A stretch of 64,000 nt of DNA from Aeromicrobium sp. Root472D3 (GCF_001426485.1 NZ_LMET01000001.1:2844354-2908353), one strand, 5' to 3'; positions 16,886 to 26,191 are shown, counted from the stretch's first letter. The notes: generated from the letters alone by a model not told the origin. Numbers and translations are program-made.

Positions 16886-17359
16886 ATGGATGCGGACGGC
16901 TGGACCCGGTGCGACCAGGGCCACCGTCACTGGGGCCTGGTCGGTGCGGCGGGTCTGCTGGTCGTCCACGACGCGGACGCCGAGCGGCGGTTCCTGATGC
17001 AGCACCGCTCCGAGCAGGTGCACCACGGCGGCACGTGGGCGATCCCCGGCGGTGCCCTCGCCCACGGCGAGACGCCCGAGCGGGGTGCGCTCCGCGAGGC
17101 CGAGGAGGAGCTCGAGGACCTGCCGGGTGGACTGGCCCACGTCGCGACCTTCACCGACGACCACGGCGGCTGGGCCTACAGCACCGTCATCGTCCGGTCG
17201 CCCGCGAGCTTCGCCGCCGTCGAGCACGGCTGGGAGACCGGGCCGGAGGGGTTCGCCTGGCTCACGGCCGACGAGATCGCGGGCATCCCCCTGCACGCCG
17301 GCTTCGCCGCGTCGTGGCCCGCGGTGCTCGAGGCCGTCACGAGCCTGCCGGCTCCCTGA
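16886..17359 (+). CDS. NUDIX hydrolase
   Basis: A 157-residue NUDIX-fold pyrophosphohydrolase. The Nudix box runs through [20 protein letters not shown] (Gx5Ex7REx2E), with all metal-binding glutamates present but the usual following Gly replaced. The N-terminal half has [19 protein letters not shown], and the C-terminal half has [20 protein letters not shown], as in MutT/ADP-ribose-type members. The substrate is unknown. TAGGCT (16874-16879) lies 6 nt before the ATG, a leaderless promoter. The 3' end overlaps the convergent AMP-ligase gene by 23 nt. Confidence 0.93.
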   Translation: MDADGWTRCDQGHRHWGLVGAAGLLVVHDADAERRFLMQHRSEQVHHGGTWAIPGGALAHGETPERGALREAEEELEDLPGGLAHVATFTDDHGGWAYSTVIVRSPASFAAVEHGWETGPEGFAWLTADEIAGIPLHAGFAASWPAVLEAVTSLPAP

Positions 17360-18734
17360 ACGCGCGCCGGCGGACCTTGCCGGTGTCGTCGCGCAGCGGT
17401 TCGCGCGTCAGCTCCCACGACCGGGGCGTCTTCTCGGGGTCGAGCCGCGCCCGCGCCCAGACGTCCAGCTCGTCGGTCGTCACCGAGCCCGCCGCGACGT
17501 CGACGACCGCGTGCACGGCCTGCCCCCTCACCTCGTCCGACCGGGGGACGACCACGGCCGACCGCACCTGCGGGTGCTCCTCCAGCACGGCCTCGACGTC
17601 GGCCGGCTGCACCTTCACCCCTCCCGTGACGATGACGTCGTCGAGCCGGTCGTCGATCCAGAGGTAGCCGTCGGCGTCCATGCGACCCGCGTCGCCCAGC
17701 GTGTGCCAGCCGTCCCGGACGACCGACTCGGCCCCGACGTACGAGTACGTGGGCGGACCGTCCCGCCGCATCACGACCTCTCCGGGCTCCCCCGGTGCGG
17801 CGGTCGTGCCGTCGGCCCGCAGCACCCGGAACCGCGAGCCGGAGACGGCTCGGCCGACCGATCCGGGGCGCTCGAGCCAATCGCGCCCCGTGATCATGGT
17901 CAGGCCCTGCGACTCCGTGCCGGCGTACACCTCGACGACGCGGTCGGGCCCGAGCCACTCGATCCACGACCGCTTGAGCCACGGCGCGCACCGGGCACCC
18001 AGGTGCAGGACGCTCTCGAGCGACGAGACGTCGTGGGCCTCGCGCACCGACTCCCCCAGGCGCCAGATGCGGTGCATCATCGTCGGCACGAGCATCGTCC
18101 ACGTCACGTGGTGCCGCTCGACCGCCCGCAGGGCCTCCTCGGCGTCGAACCGTCGCATCACGACGAGCTCGTGGCCGGTCATGAGTCCGCGCATCGCGTA
18201 GACGAACGGCGCGGCGTGGAACAGCGGCCCGGCCACGAGCTGGACGGCCCGGCGCGGCACGAACGGCGCGACCGCCCCCGCCGGGTCGACCGTCGCCGCA
18301 GCGGCGGCCCGGACGATCTTCGGCCGGCCCGTGCTGCCGCTCGACGTCGGCGCCTTCCACGACGACGCCGCCCGGTCGGGCAGCGGCGAGTCGTCATCCG
18401 ACCCGTCGACGGGCCCGTCGACCACCATGGCAGGACGGGCCAGGTCGAGGATCGCGGCACGCTCCCCCGCGCCGATGCGCGGCGAGAGGGGCTGCGGCGT
18501 CGCCCCGAGCTTCCACGCCGCCACGCAGGCCACGACGAAGTCGGTGCCGTTCGGCAGGGCGATCGTGACCAGGTCGTCGTGCGACACGCGGTCCGCCCAG
18601 CCGTGCGCCACCCGGTTCGAGGCGAGGTCGAGCTCGCGCCGGGTCAGCGCGTCGTCGCCGCAGCGGACGGCGACCGCGTCGGGTGCCTCGTCGGCCAGGT
18701 GCGCGAAGGCACGGCCGATCGACATCGACGTCAC
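17337..18734 (-). CDS. Acyl-CoA synthetase/AMP-dependent ligase of the nit1C operon
   Basis: A 465-residue adenylate-forming ligase. It has the P-loop [12 protein letters not shown], the adenine-site [33 protein letters not shown] (hinge and CoA motif) and a C-terminal GKVRRRAF with the catalytic Lys. It would activate a carboxylic acid as acyl-AMP and transfer it to CoA or another acceptor. The GTG at 18734 overlaps the glycosyltransferase stop (GTGA); an ATG three codons in is the alternative. It is the last gene of the ten-gene nit1C operon and not one of the core families I know from such clusters. A role on the nitrile-derived product is guesswork. Confidence 0.88.
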   Translation of the reverse strand: MTSMSIGRAFAHLADEAPDAVAVRCGDDALTRRELDLASNRVAHGWADRVSHDDLVTIALPNGTDFVVACVAAWKLGATPQPLSPRIGAGERAAILDLARPAMVVDGPVDGSDDDSPLPDRAASSWKAPTSSGSTGRPKIVRAAAAATVDPAGAVAPFVPRRAVQLVAGPLFHAAPFVYAMRGLMTGHELVVMRRFDAEEALRAVERHHVTWTMLVPTMMHRIWRLGESVREAHDVSSLESVLHLGARCAPWLKRSWIEWLGPDRVVEVYAGTESQGLTMITGRDWLERPGSVGRAVSGSRFRVLRADGTTAAPGEPGEVVMRRDGPPTYSYVGAESVVRDGWHTLGDAGRMDADGYLWIDDRLDDVIVTGGVKVQPADVEAVLEEHPQVRSAVVVPRSDEVRGQAVHAVVDVAAGSVTTDELDVWARARLDPEKTPRSWELTREPLRDDTGKVRRRAFREPAGS

Positions 18735-19831
18735 GCGCGACCGCCGCCCTCCGACAGGTGCTGCGCGTAGAACGCGAGGTGAGCGGCCGCGGCCGCCTCC
18801 CAGGTGTACGACGCGGCCAGCGCGCGCCCGGGGGCCGGGTCGGGCGGCTCCGCCAGGACGGACGCCAGCGACCCCCCCATCGCCATGGGCTCGGCGGCGA
18901 ACCGGACCGCGTCGCCGAACACCTCGCGCAGCACCGGGAGGTCGCGTGCGACGACGGGCACACCGGCCGCCAGGGCCTCCATCGCCGCGAGCCCGAAGCC
19001 CTCCTTGGTCGAGACGAACGCCATCGCGGACGCGCCGGCGACGAGCCCCGGCAGGACGTCCTCGTCGACGACGCCGAGCATCTCGTGGTGCACGCCGAGC
19101 TCGGCGGCCCGCCGCTCGAAGGCCGCCCGGTAGTCGCGGTAGTCGAAGAGCGTCTCGCCGCCGGCGAACACCAGGCGCACGTCAGGACGGCGCCGGCGGA
19201 TCAGCGCGTAGGCCTCGAGCAGGTCGATGCTGCCCTTGCGGGGCTCGATCCCGCCGAGCGCCAGCACGTACGGCCCGAGCCTGGACCGCCACATCGCCCG
19301 GTCGGCGTCGCCCGCGGGCCCGGCGGCACGCGCGAACCGGTCGGCGTCGACGCCGTTGGGGATGACGGTCGGCGTCAGCCCCCAGCCGGCCTTGACCTCG
19401 GCGGCGACCGACTCCGAGACGCACACCCGTCCGACGGGCTCGACGACGGCCCGCTCGTGGCACGCGACGAGGGCGGGCGTCGTGAAGGTGTCGAGGTGGT
19501 GGATCGTGCGCAGGCACGGCAGCGCGGCGTTCGCGCTGATGCAGTCCTGCGCGTGCACGACGTCGTAGTCCCCGGGCGTGAACGCGTCGCGCAGCACCGC
19601 GATCGACCGCTGGATGCGGGCGCCGACGTCCTCGCCCGGCACCTCCGGGAACGGCACCGCCCGCACCCCGACGGCGGGGTCGACGGGACGGTAGAACGTC
19701 GAGTCGCCTCCGCGCCCGAGCGTCCAGACGTCGACGTCGGCACCGGCGCGGCTCAGCGCCTCGGCCAGCGCGAGGGTGTGGACGACCCCCCCGCGCGGCT
19801 TGGTCGAGTACGTCAGCAGGGCGATCCTCAC
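18731..19831 (-). CDS. Glycosyltransferase, MSMEG_0565 family
   Basis: A 366-residue GT-B glycosyltransferase of family 4 type. The N-terminal domain begins MRIALLTYSTKPRGGVVHTLALAEAL with GTG as start. The C-terminal nucleotide-sugar domain has YVLALGGIEPRKGSIDLLEAY and the EX7E motif region STKEGFGLAAMEALAAGVPVV. MSMEG_0565-type transferases recur in Nit1C clusters across phyla, although the glycosylated product is unknown. The GTG overlaps the stop of the pseudo-nitrilase (GTGA), and its own stop overlaps the ligase start. Confidence 0.9.
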   Translation of the reverse strand: MRIALLTYSTKPRGGVVHTLALAEALSRAGADVDVWTLGRGGDSTFYRPVDPAVGVRAVPFPEVPGEDVGARIQRSIAVLRDAFTPGDYDVVHAQDCISANAALPCLRTIHHLDTFTTPALVACHERAVVEPVGRVCVSESVAAEVKAGWGLTPTVIPNGVDADRFARAAGPAGDADRAMWRSRLGPYVLALGGIEPRKGSIDLLEAYALIRRRRPDVRLVFAGGETLFDYRDYRAAFERRAAELGVHHEMLGVVDEDVLPGLVAGASAMAFVSTKEGFGLAAMEALAAGVPVVARDLPVLREVFGDAVRFAAEPMAMGGSLASVLAEPPDPAPGRALAASYTWEAAAAAHLAFYAQHLSEGGGRA

Positions 19832-20682
19832 GACCCGCCCCGCATCTCCACGACGTAGCTCGCGGGCGCCCGCTCGTCCAGGTGGTGCAGCAGCCGGCGC
19901 GAGCGCGTGATCTCGGCCTCGACGTCGACCTCGGCCACCGCCAGGGCTCCCTTCGACCAGGTGCGGGCCAGCACGTCTCCGCCCGGACCGACGACCTTGG
20001 CCTGGCCCAGGAACCGCAGCCCGCCCATGACGCCCGTCTGGTTCGACGAGATCCAGACGATCTGGTTCTCCGCCGCGCGGGCGCTGTCGTACAGGTCGAA
20101 CAGGCGCGACTGCCGGTCCTGCGGCAGGCGGGACGCCCGGTCGGTCACGCTCGCCGGCCACGCCGACAGGCACGCGACGACGTGGGCGCCGTCCAGCGCC
20201 AGCGACCGGGCCGACTCCGGGAACGTCTTGTCGTAGTCGATCAGCATGCCGAGCCGTCCGACCGGTGTGTCGAACGCGGCGAAGACGTCACCGGCGCGGT
20301 ACACGAGCGCCTCGCCCGCCGGCTGGTGCACCTTGCGGTGGCGGCCGAGGACGCCGTCCCCCGTGACGCACAGCGCCGCGTTGTAGTGCACCTGCTCGCC
20401 GTCGAGACCGGTGCCCGCGTCCTCGGTGTACCCGAAGCAGACGACCATGTCGCCGGCCATCGCGATGACGCGTCCGACCTCGAACGAGTCCTCCCGCAGG
20501 GCCGGCGGCAGGGCGTGCGCGTCGGGATGACGCAGGTCGGACAGGTAGCCGCCGAGCGTCGCGTCCGGGAAGACCAGCAGGTCGACGGCGGCCGCCCGCG
20601 CATCGGCCACGATGCCGGCCATCTTCTGCAGCGACCGGTCGATGTCGCGCCCGAAGTGCGCGGCGACGGAGGCGAGGCGCAC
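19828..20682 (-). CDS. Nitrilase-fold paralogue lacking the catalytic Cys (nit1C cluster)
   Basis: A 284-residue carbon-nitrogen hydrolase-fold protein, closely similar in layout to the Nit1 protein encoded 2 kb away. The catalytic triad is altered. The Glu of FPEATLGGY is Asp40 (FPDATLGGYLS). The Lys is kept in HRKVHQP. The nucleophilic Cys is Asp149 (GMLIDYDKTFPE against GMLICYDKAFPE in Nit1). I checked both changes in the nucleotide sequence. Ordinary nitrilase or amidase chemistry needs that Cys, so this is probably a pseudoenzyme, perhaps a structural partner of Nit1 in a hetero-oligomeric filament. The GTG start lies 3 nt after the flavoprotein stop. Confidence 0.88.
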   Translation of the reverse strand: MRLASVAAHFGRDIDRSLQKMAGIVADARAAAVDLLVFPDATLGGYLSDLRHPDAHALPPALREDSFEVGRVIAMAGDMVVCFGYTEDAGTGLDGEQVHYNAALCVTGDGVLGRHRKVHQPAGEALVYRAGDVFAAFDTPVGRLGMLIDYDKTFPESARSLALDGAHVVACLSAWPASVTDRASRLPQDRQSRLFDLYDSARAAENQIVWISSNQTGVMGGLRFLGQAKVVGPGGDVLARTWSKGALAVAEVDVEAEITRSRRLLHHLDERAPASYVVEMRGGS

Positions 20683-20685
20683 GGC

Positions 20686-21939
20686 CTAGCGCTCGACCGG
20701 GGCCGGGCGCCTCGCGCCGACGATGCAGCCGAAGACGTGCTCGGCGTCGCGCGCGATGCCGGCGAACCGGCCCGAGCCCCACGTGTGCATCCACGGCAGG
20801 CCGAGGAAGTAGAGCCCCGGCACCGACGTCACGCCCCGCGTGTGGGTCGGCGCCGCGGCGCCGTCGAAGACGCCGACCTTGACCCACCGGTAGTCGGGCC
20901 GGTAGCCGATGCCCCACACGATCGAGGTGATGCCGGCCTCGCGCAGGTCGAGCACGCGCGGCTCGTGGTCGGGCGACCAGACGGGCTCGTACCGGCTGCC
21001 GGGCGGTGCGTCGACGCCCTCGCGCTCGATGTACGCGTCGATGTCGCGACAGATCGAGTTGTAGACGGCGTCCGCGGAGTCGAGCGCGCCGGTCAGCGTC
21101 GGCTCGAACGACAGGCGCGTCCCCTCGGCACCCGACATCAGCCCGTACAGCCGCATGCCCTCGGCCGCGAACTGCCGCAGGTCGATGTCGCGTCCGCCGT
21201 CGCGTCCCGTCACGTAGTGGTTGGTCTTCTCCCGGGCGGCCCGACCGCCCGGGTACTGCTGCACCGGGGTGTCGTACAGCCCCATGTCGGCGAGCCACGT
21301 CATGCAGTCGCGCCCGCGGTAGGTGCGCGCGACCCGCGGCGCGTCGCCCAGCGCGAGGTGCACCCGGCGTCCCTCGATGTGCAGGTCCTCGGCGATCTGC
21401 GCCCCCGACTGCCCCGAGCCGACGACCAGCACGTCGCCGTCGGGCAGCTGCGCGGCGTTGCGGTAGTCGGCCGAGTGCACCTGCGTGATCGACGGATCGA
21501 TCGCGGCGGCGAACGCCGGGACGATCGGCAGGTGGTAGCCGCCGGTCGCCAGCACGACGTGCTCGGCCTCGAGCGTCTCCGCACCGTCCGGACCCGCCAG
21601 CTCGAGGACGAACCCGCCGCCCTCGCGCTCGGTCAGCAGGGTGACGGCGGTGTGCTCGCGGACCGGTGGGTCGAAGGACGCCGCGTAGCCGGCGAGCCAG
21701 TCGGCGACCTGCTCGCGGGTCATGAACCCGTCGGGGTCGTCGCCGTCGTAGGCGTGGCCCGGCAGGCGGCAGTGCCAGTTGGGGGTGACGAGCGTGAAGT
21801 TGTCCCACCGGCGGTCGGTCCACTCGTGGGCGGTCGTCGACGCCTCCAGCAGCACGTGGTCGACGCCCTCGCGCGTCAGGAACCAGCTGACCGACAGACC
21901 GGCCTGGCCGGCACCGACGATCGCGACGGGGATGCTCAT
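20686..21939 (-). CDS. Flavin-dependent oxidoreductase, MSMEG_0569 family
   Basis: A 417-residue flavoprotein monooxygenase-like enzyme. The FAD-binding motif is VAIVGAGQAGLSVSWFL at the N-terminus, and the NADPH-binding motif is VLVVGSGQSGAQIAEDL near residue 165. LVTPNWHCRLPGHAYDGDDPDGF and the C-terminal GLPWMHTWGSGRFAGIARDAEHVFG are features of the MSMEG_0569 family found with Nit1. It probably oxygenates or oxidises a substrate or product of the nitrile pathway. The ATG overlaps the MSMEG_0570-like stop (ATGA). Confidence 0.92.
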   Translation of the reverse strand: MSIPVAIVGAGQAGLSVSWFLTREGVDHVLLEASTTAHEWTDRRWDNFTLVTPNWHCRLPGHAYDGDDPDGFMTREQVADWLAGYAASFDPPVREHTAVTLLTEREGGGFVLELAGPDGAETLEAEHVVLATGGYHLPIVPAFAAAIDPSITQVHSADYRNAAQLPDGDVLVVGSGQSGAQIAEDLHIEGRRVHLALGDAPRVARTYRGRDCMTWLADMGLYDTPVQQYPGGRAAREKTNHYVTGRDGGRDIDLRQFAAEGMRLYGLMSGAEGTRLSFEPTLTGALDSADAVYNSICRDIDAYIEREGVDAPPGSRYEPVWSPDHEPRVLDLREAGITSIVWGIGYRPDYRWVKVGVFDGAAAPTHTRGVTSVPGLYFLGLPWMHTWGSGRFAGIARDAEHVFGCIVGARRPAPVER

Positions 21940-22247
21940 GGGGTCTCCTCGGACGCGGGCGGCAGGGGTGGTTGCATGGCGAGCACCTCGACCAGGTCGG
22001 CGGCGTCGAAGCGCGACGCCGTGGCCCGGATCCGGTCGAGCGACGCGGCCGAGGCCGAGCACGTGAACCCGTACCTCGCGCGCACCCGCTCGCTCGCCTC
22101 GGCCAGCGCGGTGGACGACCGGCGCGTGAACTCGTCGATGCGGTAGGTCGCGCCCGGCTCGAGGTGGTCGTGCATGACGAGCGAGGGCGAGTAGCAGTCG
22201 GCGACGCCGCCGTCGGGCCAGCGGACCGTCACGGTCATCTCAGGCAT
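21936..22247 (-). CDS. MSMEG_0570 family nitrogen starvation response protein
   Basis: A small 103-residue protein (MPEMTVTVRWPDG at the start, RYGFTCSASAASLDRI near the C-terminus) of the MSMEG_0570 family, found almost only in Nit1C clusters. One Cys is in VADCYSPSLV and one in GFTCSAS. It has no membrane segment and no known enzymatic motif. The start at 22247 overlaps Nit1 by 8 nt; an ATG at 22238 (M4) is the alternative. The function is unknown. Confidence 0.87.
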   Translation of the reverse strand: MPEMTVTVRWPDGGVADCYSPSLVMHDHLEPGATYRIDEFTRRSSTALAEASERVRARYGFTCSASAASLDRIRATASRFDAADLVEVLAMQPPLPPASEETP

Positions 22248-23097
22248 GGGCCGGCACCCCCGCGTGCACGGGGTACGTCTCGGGACGGCGGTCGCGCAGG
22301 TGGAACATCGCCCGCCGTGCCGTGCCGAGCGCCTCGTCGAGGTCGACCCCCGCGATCGCGAGCCCCGCGTCGGCGCCCGTCGTTGCGAGCACGTCGCCGC
22401 CGGGGCCCACGACCTTGGCGTTCGCGACGAACCGCATCGACCCGAACGTGCCCACCTGGTTCGCGGCGACCCAGACGATCTGGTTCTCCAGGGCGCGGGC
22501 CTGGTCGAACAGGTTGAACCGCTTGGTCCACCGGTCCTCGGCGATGTCGGCCGCACCGGCGGTGCGCGACGACGGCCACGCCGAGATGCAGGCCACGACC
22601 TGCGCACCGTCGAGGGCCAGCGCACGGGCCGCCTCGGGGAAGGCCTTGTCGTAGCAGATCAGCATGCCGAGAGGACCGATCGGCGTCTCGAACGTCTGGT
22701 AGACGTCGCCGGCCTCGTAGTAGAGGTTCTCGCCGAGGGGCTGATGCACCTTGCGGTGGACGCCGATGACGCCGTCGCCGGTGAGCGCGGCGGCGCTGTT
22801 GTAGCGGGTGCCCCCGTCGGCCTCGCAGAACCCCAGGACGAGCGTCATGTCGCCCGCCATCTCGGCGACCCGGCGCAGCTCGGGGCCGTCGAGGTCGATG
22901 ATCGGCGGCAGCGAGTCGGGTCCGTCGCCGTCGGTGTGCAGCGTCGACAGGTAGCCGCCCAGCGTGGCCTCCGGCAGCGCGAGGAGGCGGACGTCCCGCG
23001 ACCGGGCCTCCGCGACGAGTCGGGCGATCTGCGCGTACGCCTCGTCGAGGTCGCGCCCGAAGGCGGCCGAGGCCGCGGCGAGATGGGTGATGGTCAT
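22240..23097 (-). CDS. nit1: Nit1 nitrilase (sll0784/MSMEG_0571 type)
   Basis: Core nitrilase of the cluster (285 residues). The full triad is present: Glu43 in LPEATLGGYLS, Lys in HRKVHQPLGENLYYE, and Cys148 in GMLICYDKAFPE. It would hydrolyse a nitrile to an acid and ammonia. For Nit1C clusters of Pseudomonas, assimilation of cyanide as a nitrogen source has been reported. The ATG overlaps the upstream GNAT/AIRS fusion stop (ATGA). A degenerate paralogue lies two genes downstream. The GlnR-type box ahead of the operon fits expression under nitrogen limitation. Confidence 0.93.
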   Translation of the reverse strand: MTITHLAAASAAFGRDLDEAYAQIARLVAEARSRDVRLLALPEATLGGYLSTLHTDGDGPDSLPPIIDLDGPELRRVAEMAGDMTLVLGFCEADGGTRYNSAAALTGDGVIGVHRKVHQPLGENLYYEAGDVYQTFETPIGPLGMLICYDKAFPEAARALALDGAQVVACISAWPSSRTAGAADIAEDRWTKRFNLFDQARALENQIVWVAANQVGTFGSMRFVANAKVVGPGGDVLATTGADAGLAIAGVDLDEALGTARRAMFHLRDRRPETYPVHAGVPAHA

Positions 23098-24527
23098 GAC
23101 CAGTCCTTTCCGGTGGGGCCGAGCCCCGTGACGGGGCCGGTGATCGCGGACGTCACGAGACCGTCGGGCCAGCGCAGGCCGACCCCGCGGCCCTCGGTGA
23201 GGCGTCCGCAGACGGAGGTGTCGACGAAGCCCGGCAGCGTCGCCCGGGCAGCGGTGCGCTCGGCCGAGACCATCGCGAACCCGGGGAAGCAGGTCAGCCA
23301 GTCGCCCGCCGTCGCGGCGTGGAGCGGCGGCATCGGGACGTGGGCGACGTCGAGCACGGCCCGGCACCCGCTGGCCTCGGCGAGCATCCCGGTCGTGCCG
23401 ATGACCCCGGTCATGCTGACGTCCTTGGCGGCGGTCGGGTGCAGCGACGGCACGACGCCGGCCAGCGCGCGCAGCTCGTCCGACCGGCGGTGCGACGACG
23501 AGTCCCACTGCGAGCCGGTGTAGCCCGGGCGCCACTGCCCGCCGAGGTCGGCGGTCAGCCGCAGCGACTCACCGGGAGCCGCGCCGCCGCCCGCGACCGG
23601 ACGGTCGGTGCGGCCGAGGGCCGTGACGCTCAGCGAGGCGGGCACGCCGAGCTGCGTGTGGCCGCCGATGACCGGCACGCCCCACGCCTGCGACGCGGCG
23701 CGCAGGCCGCGGAGGATCCGACGGGCGAACGAGGCGTCGCGGGCGCCGACGGCGTCGAGCAGGCCGACGGGCGAGGCGCCCATCGCGGAGACGTCGTTCA
23801 GGTTGACCAGGACGCCGCACCAGCCCGCCCACTCGGGATCGCGCTCGACCATCGACGGCAGGATCGCGTCGCAGGCCGCGAGCAGGTCGCTGCCGGGCAC
23901 GGGAGCCGCGTCGTCGCCGACGAAGCCGGCACCACCCAGGGCGCCGTGGGCGCCCCCGAGGTCGAGCAGCAGCGAGCCGAGGACGGCCTTGGTGGCGTCC
24001 GCGAGCCGCTGCGCGCGGTCGATCGGCCACAGCATCTGCGCGTGCGGGCGACCGTGGACGTCGAGGGTGGCCAGCGTCGTCCACCCGAGACGCCGGAACA
24101 GGCCCTCGTTCTGCGCCTGGACGGTCGCGTCGAAGCGCAGCGCGCCCTCCCGCTCGGCCCGTGCGCAGGCAGCGCGGACGAGCGCGGCGCCGATGCCGGC
24201 GTGCGTCCTCGCGGTGGTGCTGACGGCCAGGCGGCTGCCCGACCACCAGCCGATGTCGCGTCCCTCGACGGCCGGCGCGAGCCGCACACCGCCGAGCAGC
24301 GTGCCGTCGGTGGCCCGCGCGACGAGCACGACGCAGCGTGGGTCGTCGTCGACGCGGTCGGAGTCGTCGCGGTCGAAGATGCCCTGCTCGGCGACGAACA
24401 CGTCGCGCCGCAGCGCGCGGTAGGCGTCGAGGTCGGCGCGTCCGACCGCCTGCGAGACGAGGAACGTGGGCGCGGGCGACGGACGGGTGCCCGTGAGGAT
24501 GCCGCGGTCGAGGTCGACGATCGTCAT
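23094..24527 (-). CDS. MSMEG_0567/sll0787 family fusion: GNAT acetyltransferase plus AIR synthase-like domain
   Basis: A 477-residue two-domain protein. Residues 1 to about 170 form a GNAT-like domain (AYRALRRDVFVAEQGIF, RTHAGIGAALVRAAC as acetyl-CoA loop, RFDATVQAQNEGLFRRLGW). Residues 190 to 477 form a PurM/SelD-like AIR synthase domain with GFVGDDAAPVPG, VLVNLNDVSAMGASPVGLLDA, VIGGHTQLGVPASLSVTALG and HPTAAKDVSMTGVIGTTGML. PurM-type domains use ATP to activate an amide or related oxygen, which suits handling a nitrile-derived amide or amidine. In some organisms the two domains are separate genes. The start is 3 nt after the radical SAM stop. Confidence 0.92.
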   Translation of the reverse strand: MTIVDLDRGILTGTRPSPAPTFLVSQAVGRADLDAYRALRRDVFVAEQGIFDRDDSDRVDDDPRCVVLVARATDGTLLGGVRLAPAVEGRDIGWWSGSRLAVSTTARTHAGIGAALVRAACARAEREGALRFDATVQAQNEGLFRRLGWTTLATLDVHGRPHAQMLWPIDRAQRLADATKAVLGSLLLDLGGAHGALGGAGFVGDDAAPVPGSDLLAACDAILPSMVERDPEWAGWCGVLVNLNDVSAMGASPVGLLDAVGARDASFARRILRGLRAASQAWGVPVIGGHTQLGVPASLSVTALGRTDRPVAGGGAAPGESLRLTADLGGQWRPGYTGSQWDSSSHRRSDELRALAGVVPSLHPTAAKDVSMTGVIGTTGMLAEASGCRAVLDVAHVPMPPLHAATAGDWLTCFPGFAMVSAERTAARATLPGFVDTSVCGRLTEGRGVGLRWPDGLVTSAITGPVTGLGPTGKDWS

Positions 24528-24530
24528 GGC

Positions 24531-25628
24531 CTACGCCCCCTCGCTCTGCAGCACGCTGCAGGCCCCGCACGCGGCGCAGCCGGCCGCCTGGTCGGCGCCG
24601 TGCATGCCGGCCTGCATCAGCGCGTGCGCCACGCGCCGGGTGACGTCCTGCAGCACTTCGGCCGGTGGCGGCGGGACGCCGTCGACGTCGGTCGCGAGGG
24701 TGCCCGCGAGCGGACGGAACGGCACGACGAACGGGTAGACGCCCATGTCGACGAGCTCCTCCGCGGCCGCGACCATCTCGTCGGGGTCCTCGCCGAGACC
24801 GACCAGCAGGTACGTCGACACCTGGTTGTGGCCGAACACCCGGACGGCCTCGCGCCACGCGGCGCGATACTCGTCGAGCGGCACCGACGACTTGCCCGGC
24901 ATCCAGCGCCGGCGGACGTCGTCGTCCATCGACTCGACGTGGATGCCGATCGAGCGGGCGCCCGCCTCGTACAGGTCGGTGATGGTGCGCAGGTCGGCGG
25001 GCGGCTCGCACTGCACCTGGATCGCGAGGTCGGGCAGCACCTCGCGGACGGCCCGCACGCAGCGGGCCAGGTGCGTCGCACCCCGGTCGCGCCCGTTCGA
25101 CGTGCCCGTCGTCATGACCATCTGCGTGATGCCGTCGAGCTCGTGCGCGGCCCGCGCGACCTCGGCGATCTGCGACGGGGTCTTCACCGCGATCGTCGAG
25201 CCCGCCTCGAGCGACTTCTCGATCGCGCAGAAGCGGCACCGCTCGGCCTCGTCGTACCGCACGCACGTCTGCACGACGGTCGTCGCGAGGACGTTCGCCG
25301 AGTGCAGGCGCGCGATCTTCTCGTACGACACGCCGTCCGTGGTCTCGAGGTCGTAGAAGCGCGGACGGCGCACCGGCTCGACGCCGAGGCCCGTGTCGGC
25401 CCCGTCGAGCAGCAGACGTCCGCGGTTGACGGTGAACGGGCTGCTCGGGTTGATCGGGACCGCGGTGCCGACTCCTCCGAGCAGCACGTGCCCGTCGTCG
25501 CTGGGCCCCGCACCCGACTGCCGGCTGACCGGCGCGTCGAGCAGCCGGATGCCCTGGATCGCGACGTCGACGCGGGTGTCGACCGTCGTGCGCGTGGCGG
25601 TGGATCCGCCGCAGGCGGGTGCGTTCAT
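24531..25628 (-). CDS. Radical SAM protein, MSMEG_0568 family
   Basis: A 365-residue radical SAM protein of the Nit1C cluster. The cluster-binding Cys residues read CVRYDEAERCRFC, that is CX8CX2C instead of the canonical CX3CX2C. Extra Cys residues occur near the N-terminus (APACGG) and as CAACGACS at the very C-terminus, which could bind an auxiliary cluster. Family blocks include TTDGVSYEKIARLHS, IGIHVESMDDDVRRRWMPGK and STYLLVGLGEDPDEMV. The ATG at 25628 has a GAGGAGGAG ribosome site. The reaction is unknown; biotin synthase-like chemistry on a nitrogen compound is a reasonable guess. Confidence 0.92.
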   Translation of the reverse strand: MNAPACGGSTATRTTVDTRVDVAIQGIRLLDAPVSRQSGAGPSDDGHVLLGGVGTAVPINPSSPFTVNRGRLLLDGADTGLGVEPVRRPRFYDLETTDGVSYEKIARLHSANVLATTVVQTCVRYDEAERCRFCAIEKSLEAGSTIAVKTPSQIAEVARAAHELDGITQMVMTTGTSNGRDRGATHLARCVRAVREVLPDLAIQVQCEPPADLRTITDLYEAGARSIGIHVESMDDDVRRRWMPGKSSVPLDEYRAAWREAVRVFGHNQVSTYLLVGLGEDPDEMVAAAEELVDMGVYPFVVPFRPLAGTLATDVDGVPPPPAEVLQDVTRRVAHALMQAGMHGADQAAGCAACGACSVLQSEGA

Positions 25629-25666
25629 GGGGTCTCCTCCTCGTTCCGTGCTGGGTCCGGCCGGGA

Positions 25667-26191
25667 TCAGAGGTTGTAGACGGAGTTGATGATCGCGCCC
25701 TTGCGGGCGTAGTGGATGATCGCGTCCTGCACGTCGAGGGGGTGGGCGGGGATGACGCCCTCGATGAGGTCCTCCTCGCGGATGCCGTGCAGCGCCAGGC
25801 CGAAGCGGCAGCAGTAGACCGTGCCGCCCTCGGCGATGTACGTCTCGAGCGAGGCGTTCATGTTGAGCTCGCCCGGGAAGCCCGCGTCGCCGGTCGTCGG
25901 GAAGCCGCGGTTGGCCGAGCAGGCCAGCGTGCCGGGGCCGTAGAAGTAGATCGCGGTCTCGAAGCCCTTGCGCAGCGCGCGGGTCGCCTGCAGGATCGCG
26001 ACGAAGCTGACCGACGACTCGTGCGGGATGCCGTGGATCAGCGTGAAGTACGACTGCCCCTCCTCGGCCTGGTAGTCGGGGAACAGCTTGGTCGAGCCGT
26101 ACAGGTTCGTGCCCTTGGGCAGCGAGGGGTGCTGGATCTCGGCGAGCGAGGCCTCGATGTTGGCGGCGAGCTGGTCGTCGATCTCGGTCAT
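25667..26191 (-). CDS. MSMEG_0572 family nitrogen starvation response protein
   Basis: A 174-residue protein of the MSMEG_0572/Sll0783 family. Recognisable blocks are LPKGTNLYGSTKLFPDYQAEEGQSYFTLIHGIPHE (shortened here), FYGPGTLACSANRGFPTTGD and YCCRFGLALHGI, followed by HPLDVQDAIIHYARKGAIINSVYNL. The conserved Cys residues (LACSAN, YCCRF) suggest a DsrE-like fold or metal/persulfide handling, which is inference. The cyanobacterial orthologue is named for induction by nitrogen starvation. AGGAG precedes the ATG. It is the first core gene of the cluster after the amidohydrolase. Confidence 0.92.
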   Translation of the reverse strand: MTEIDDQLAANIEASLAEIQHPSLPKGTNLYGSTKLFPDYQAEEGQSYFTLIHGIPHESSVSFVAILQATRALRKGFETAIYFYGPGTLACSANRGFPTTGDAGFPGELNMNASLETYIAEGGTVYCCRFGLALHGIREEDLIEGVIPAHPLDVQDAIIHYARKGAIINSVYNL

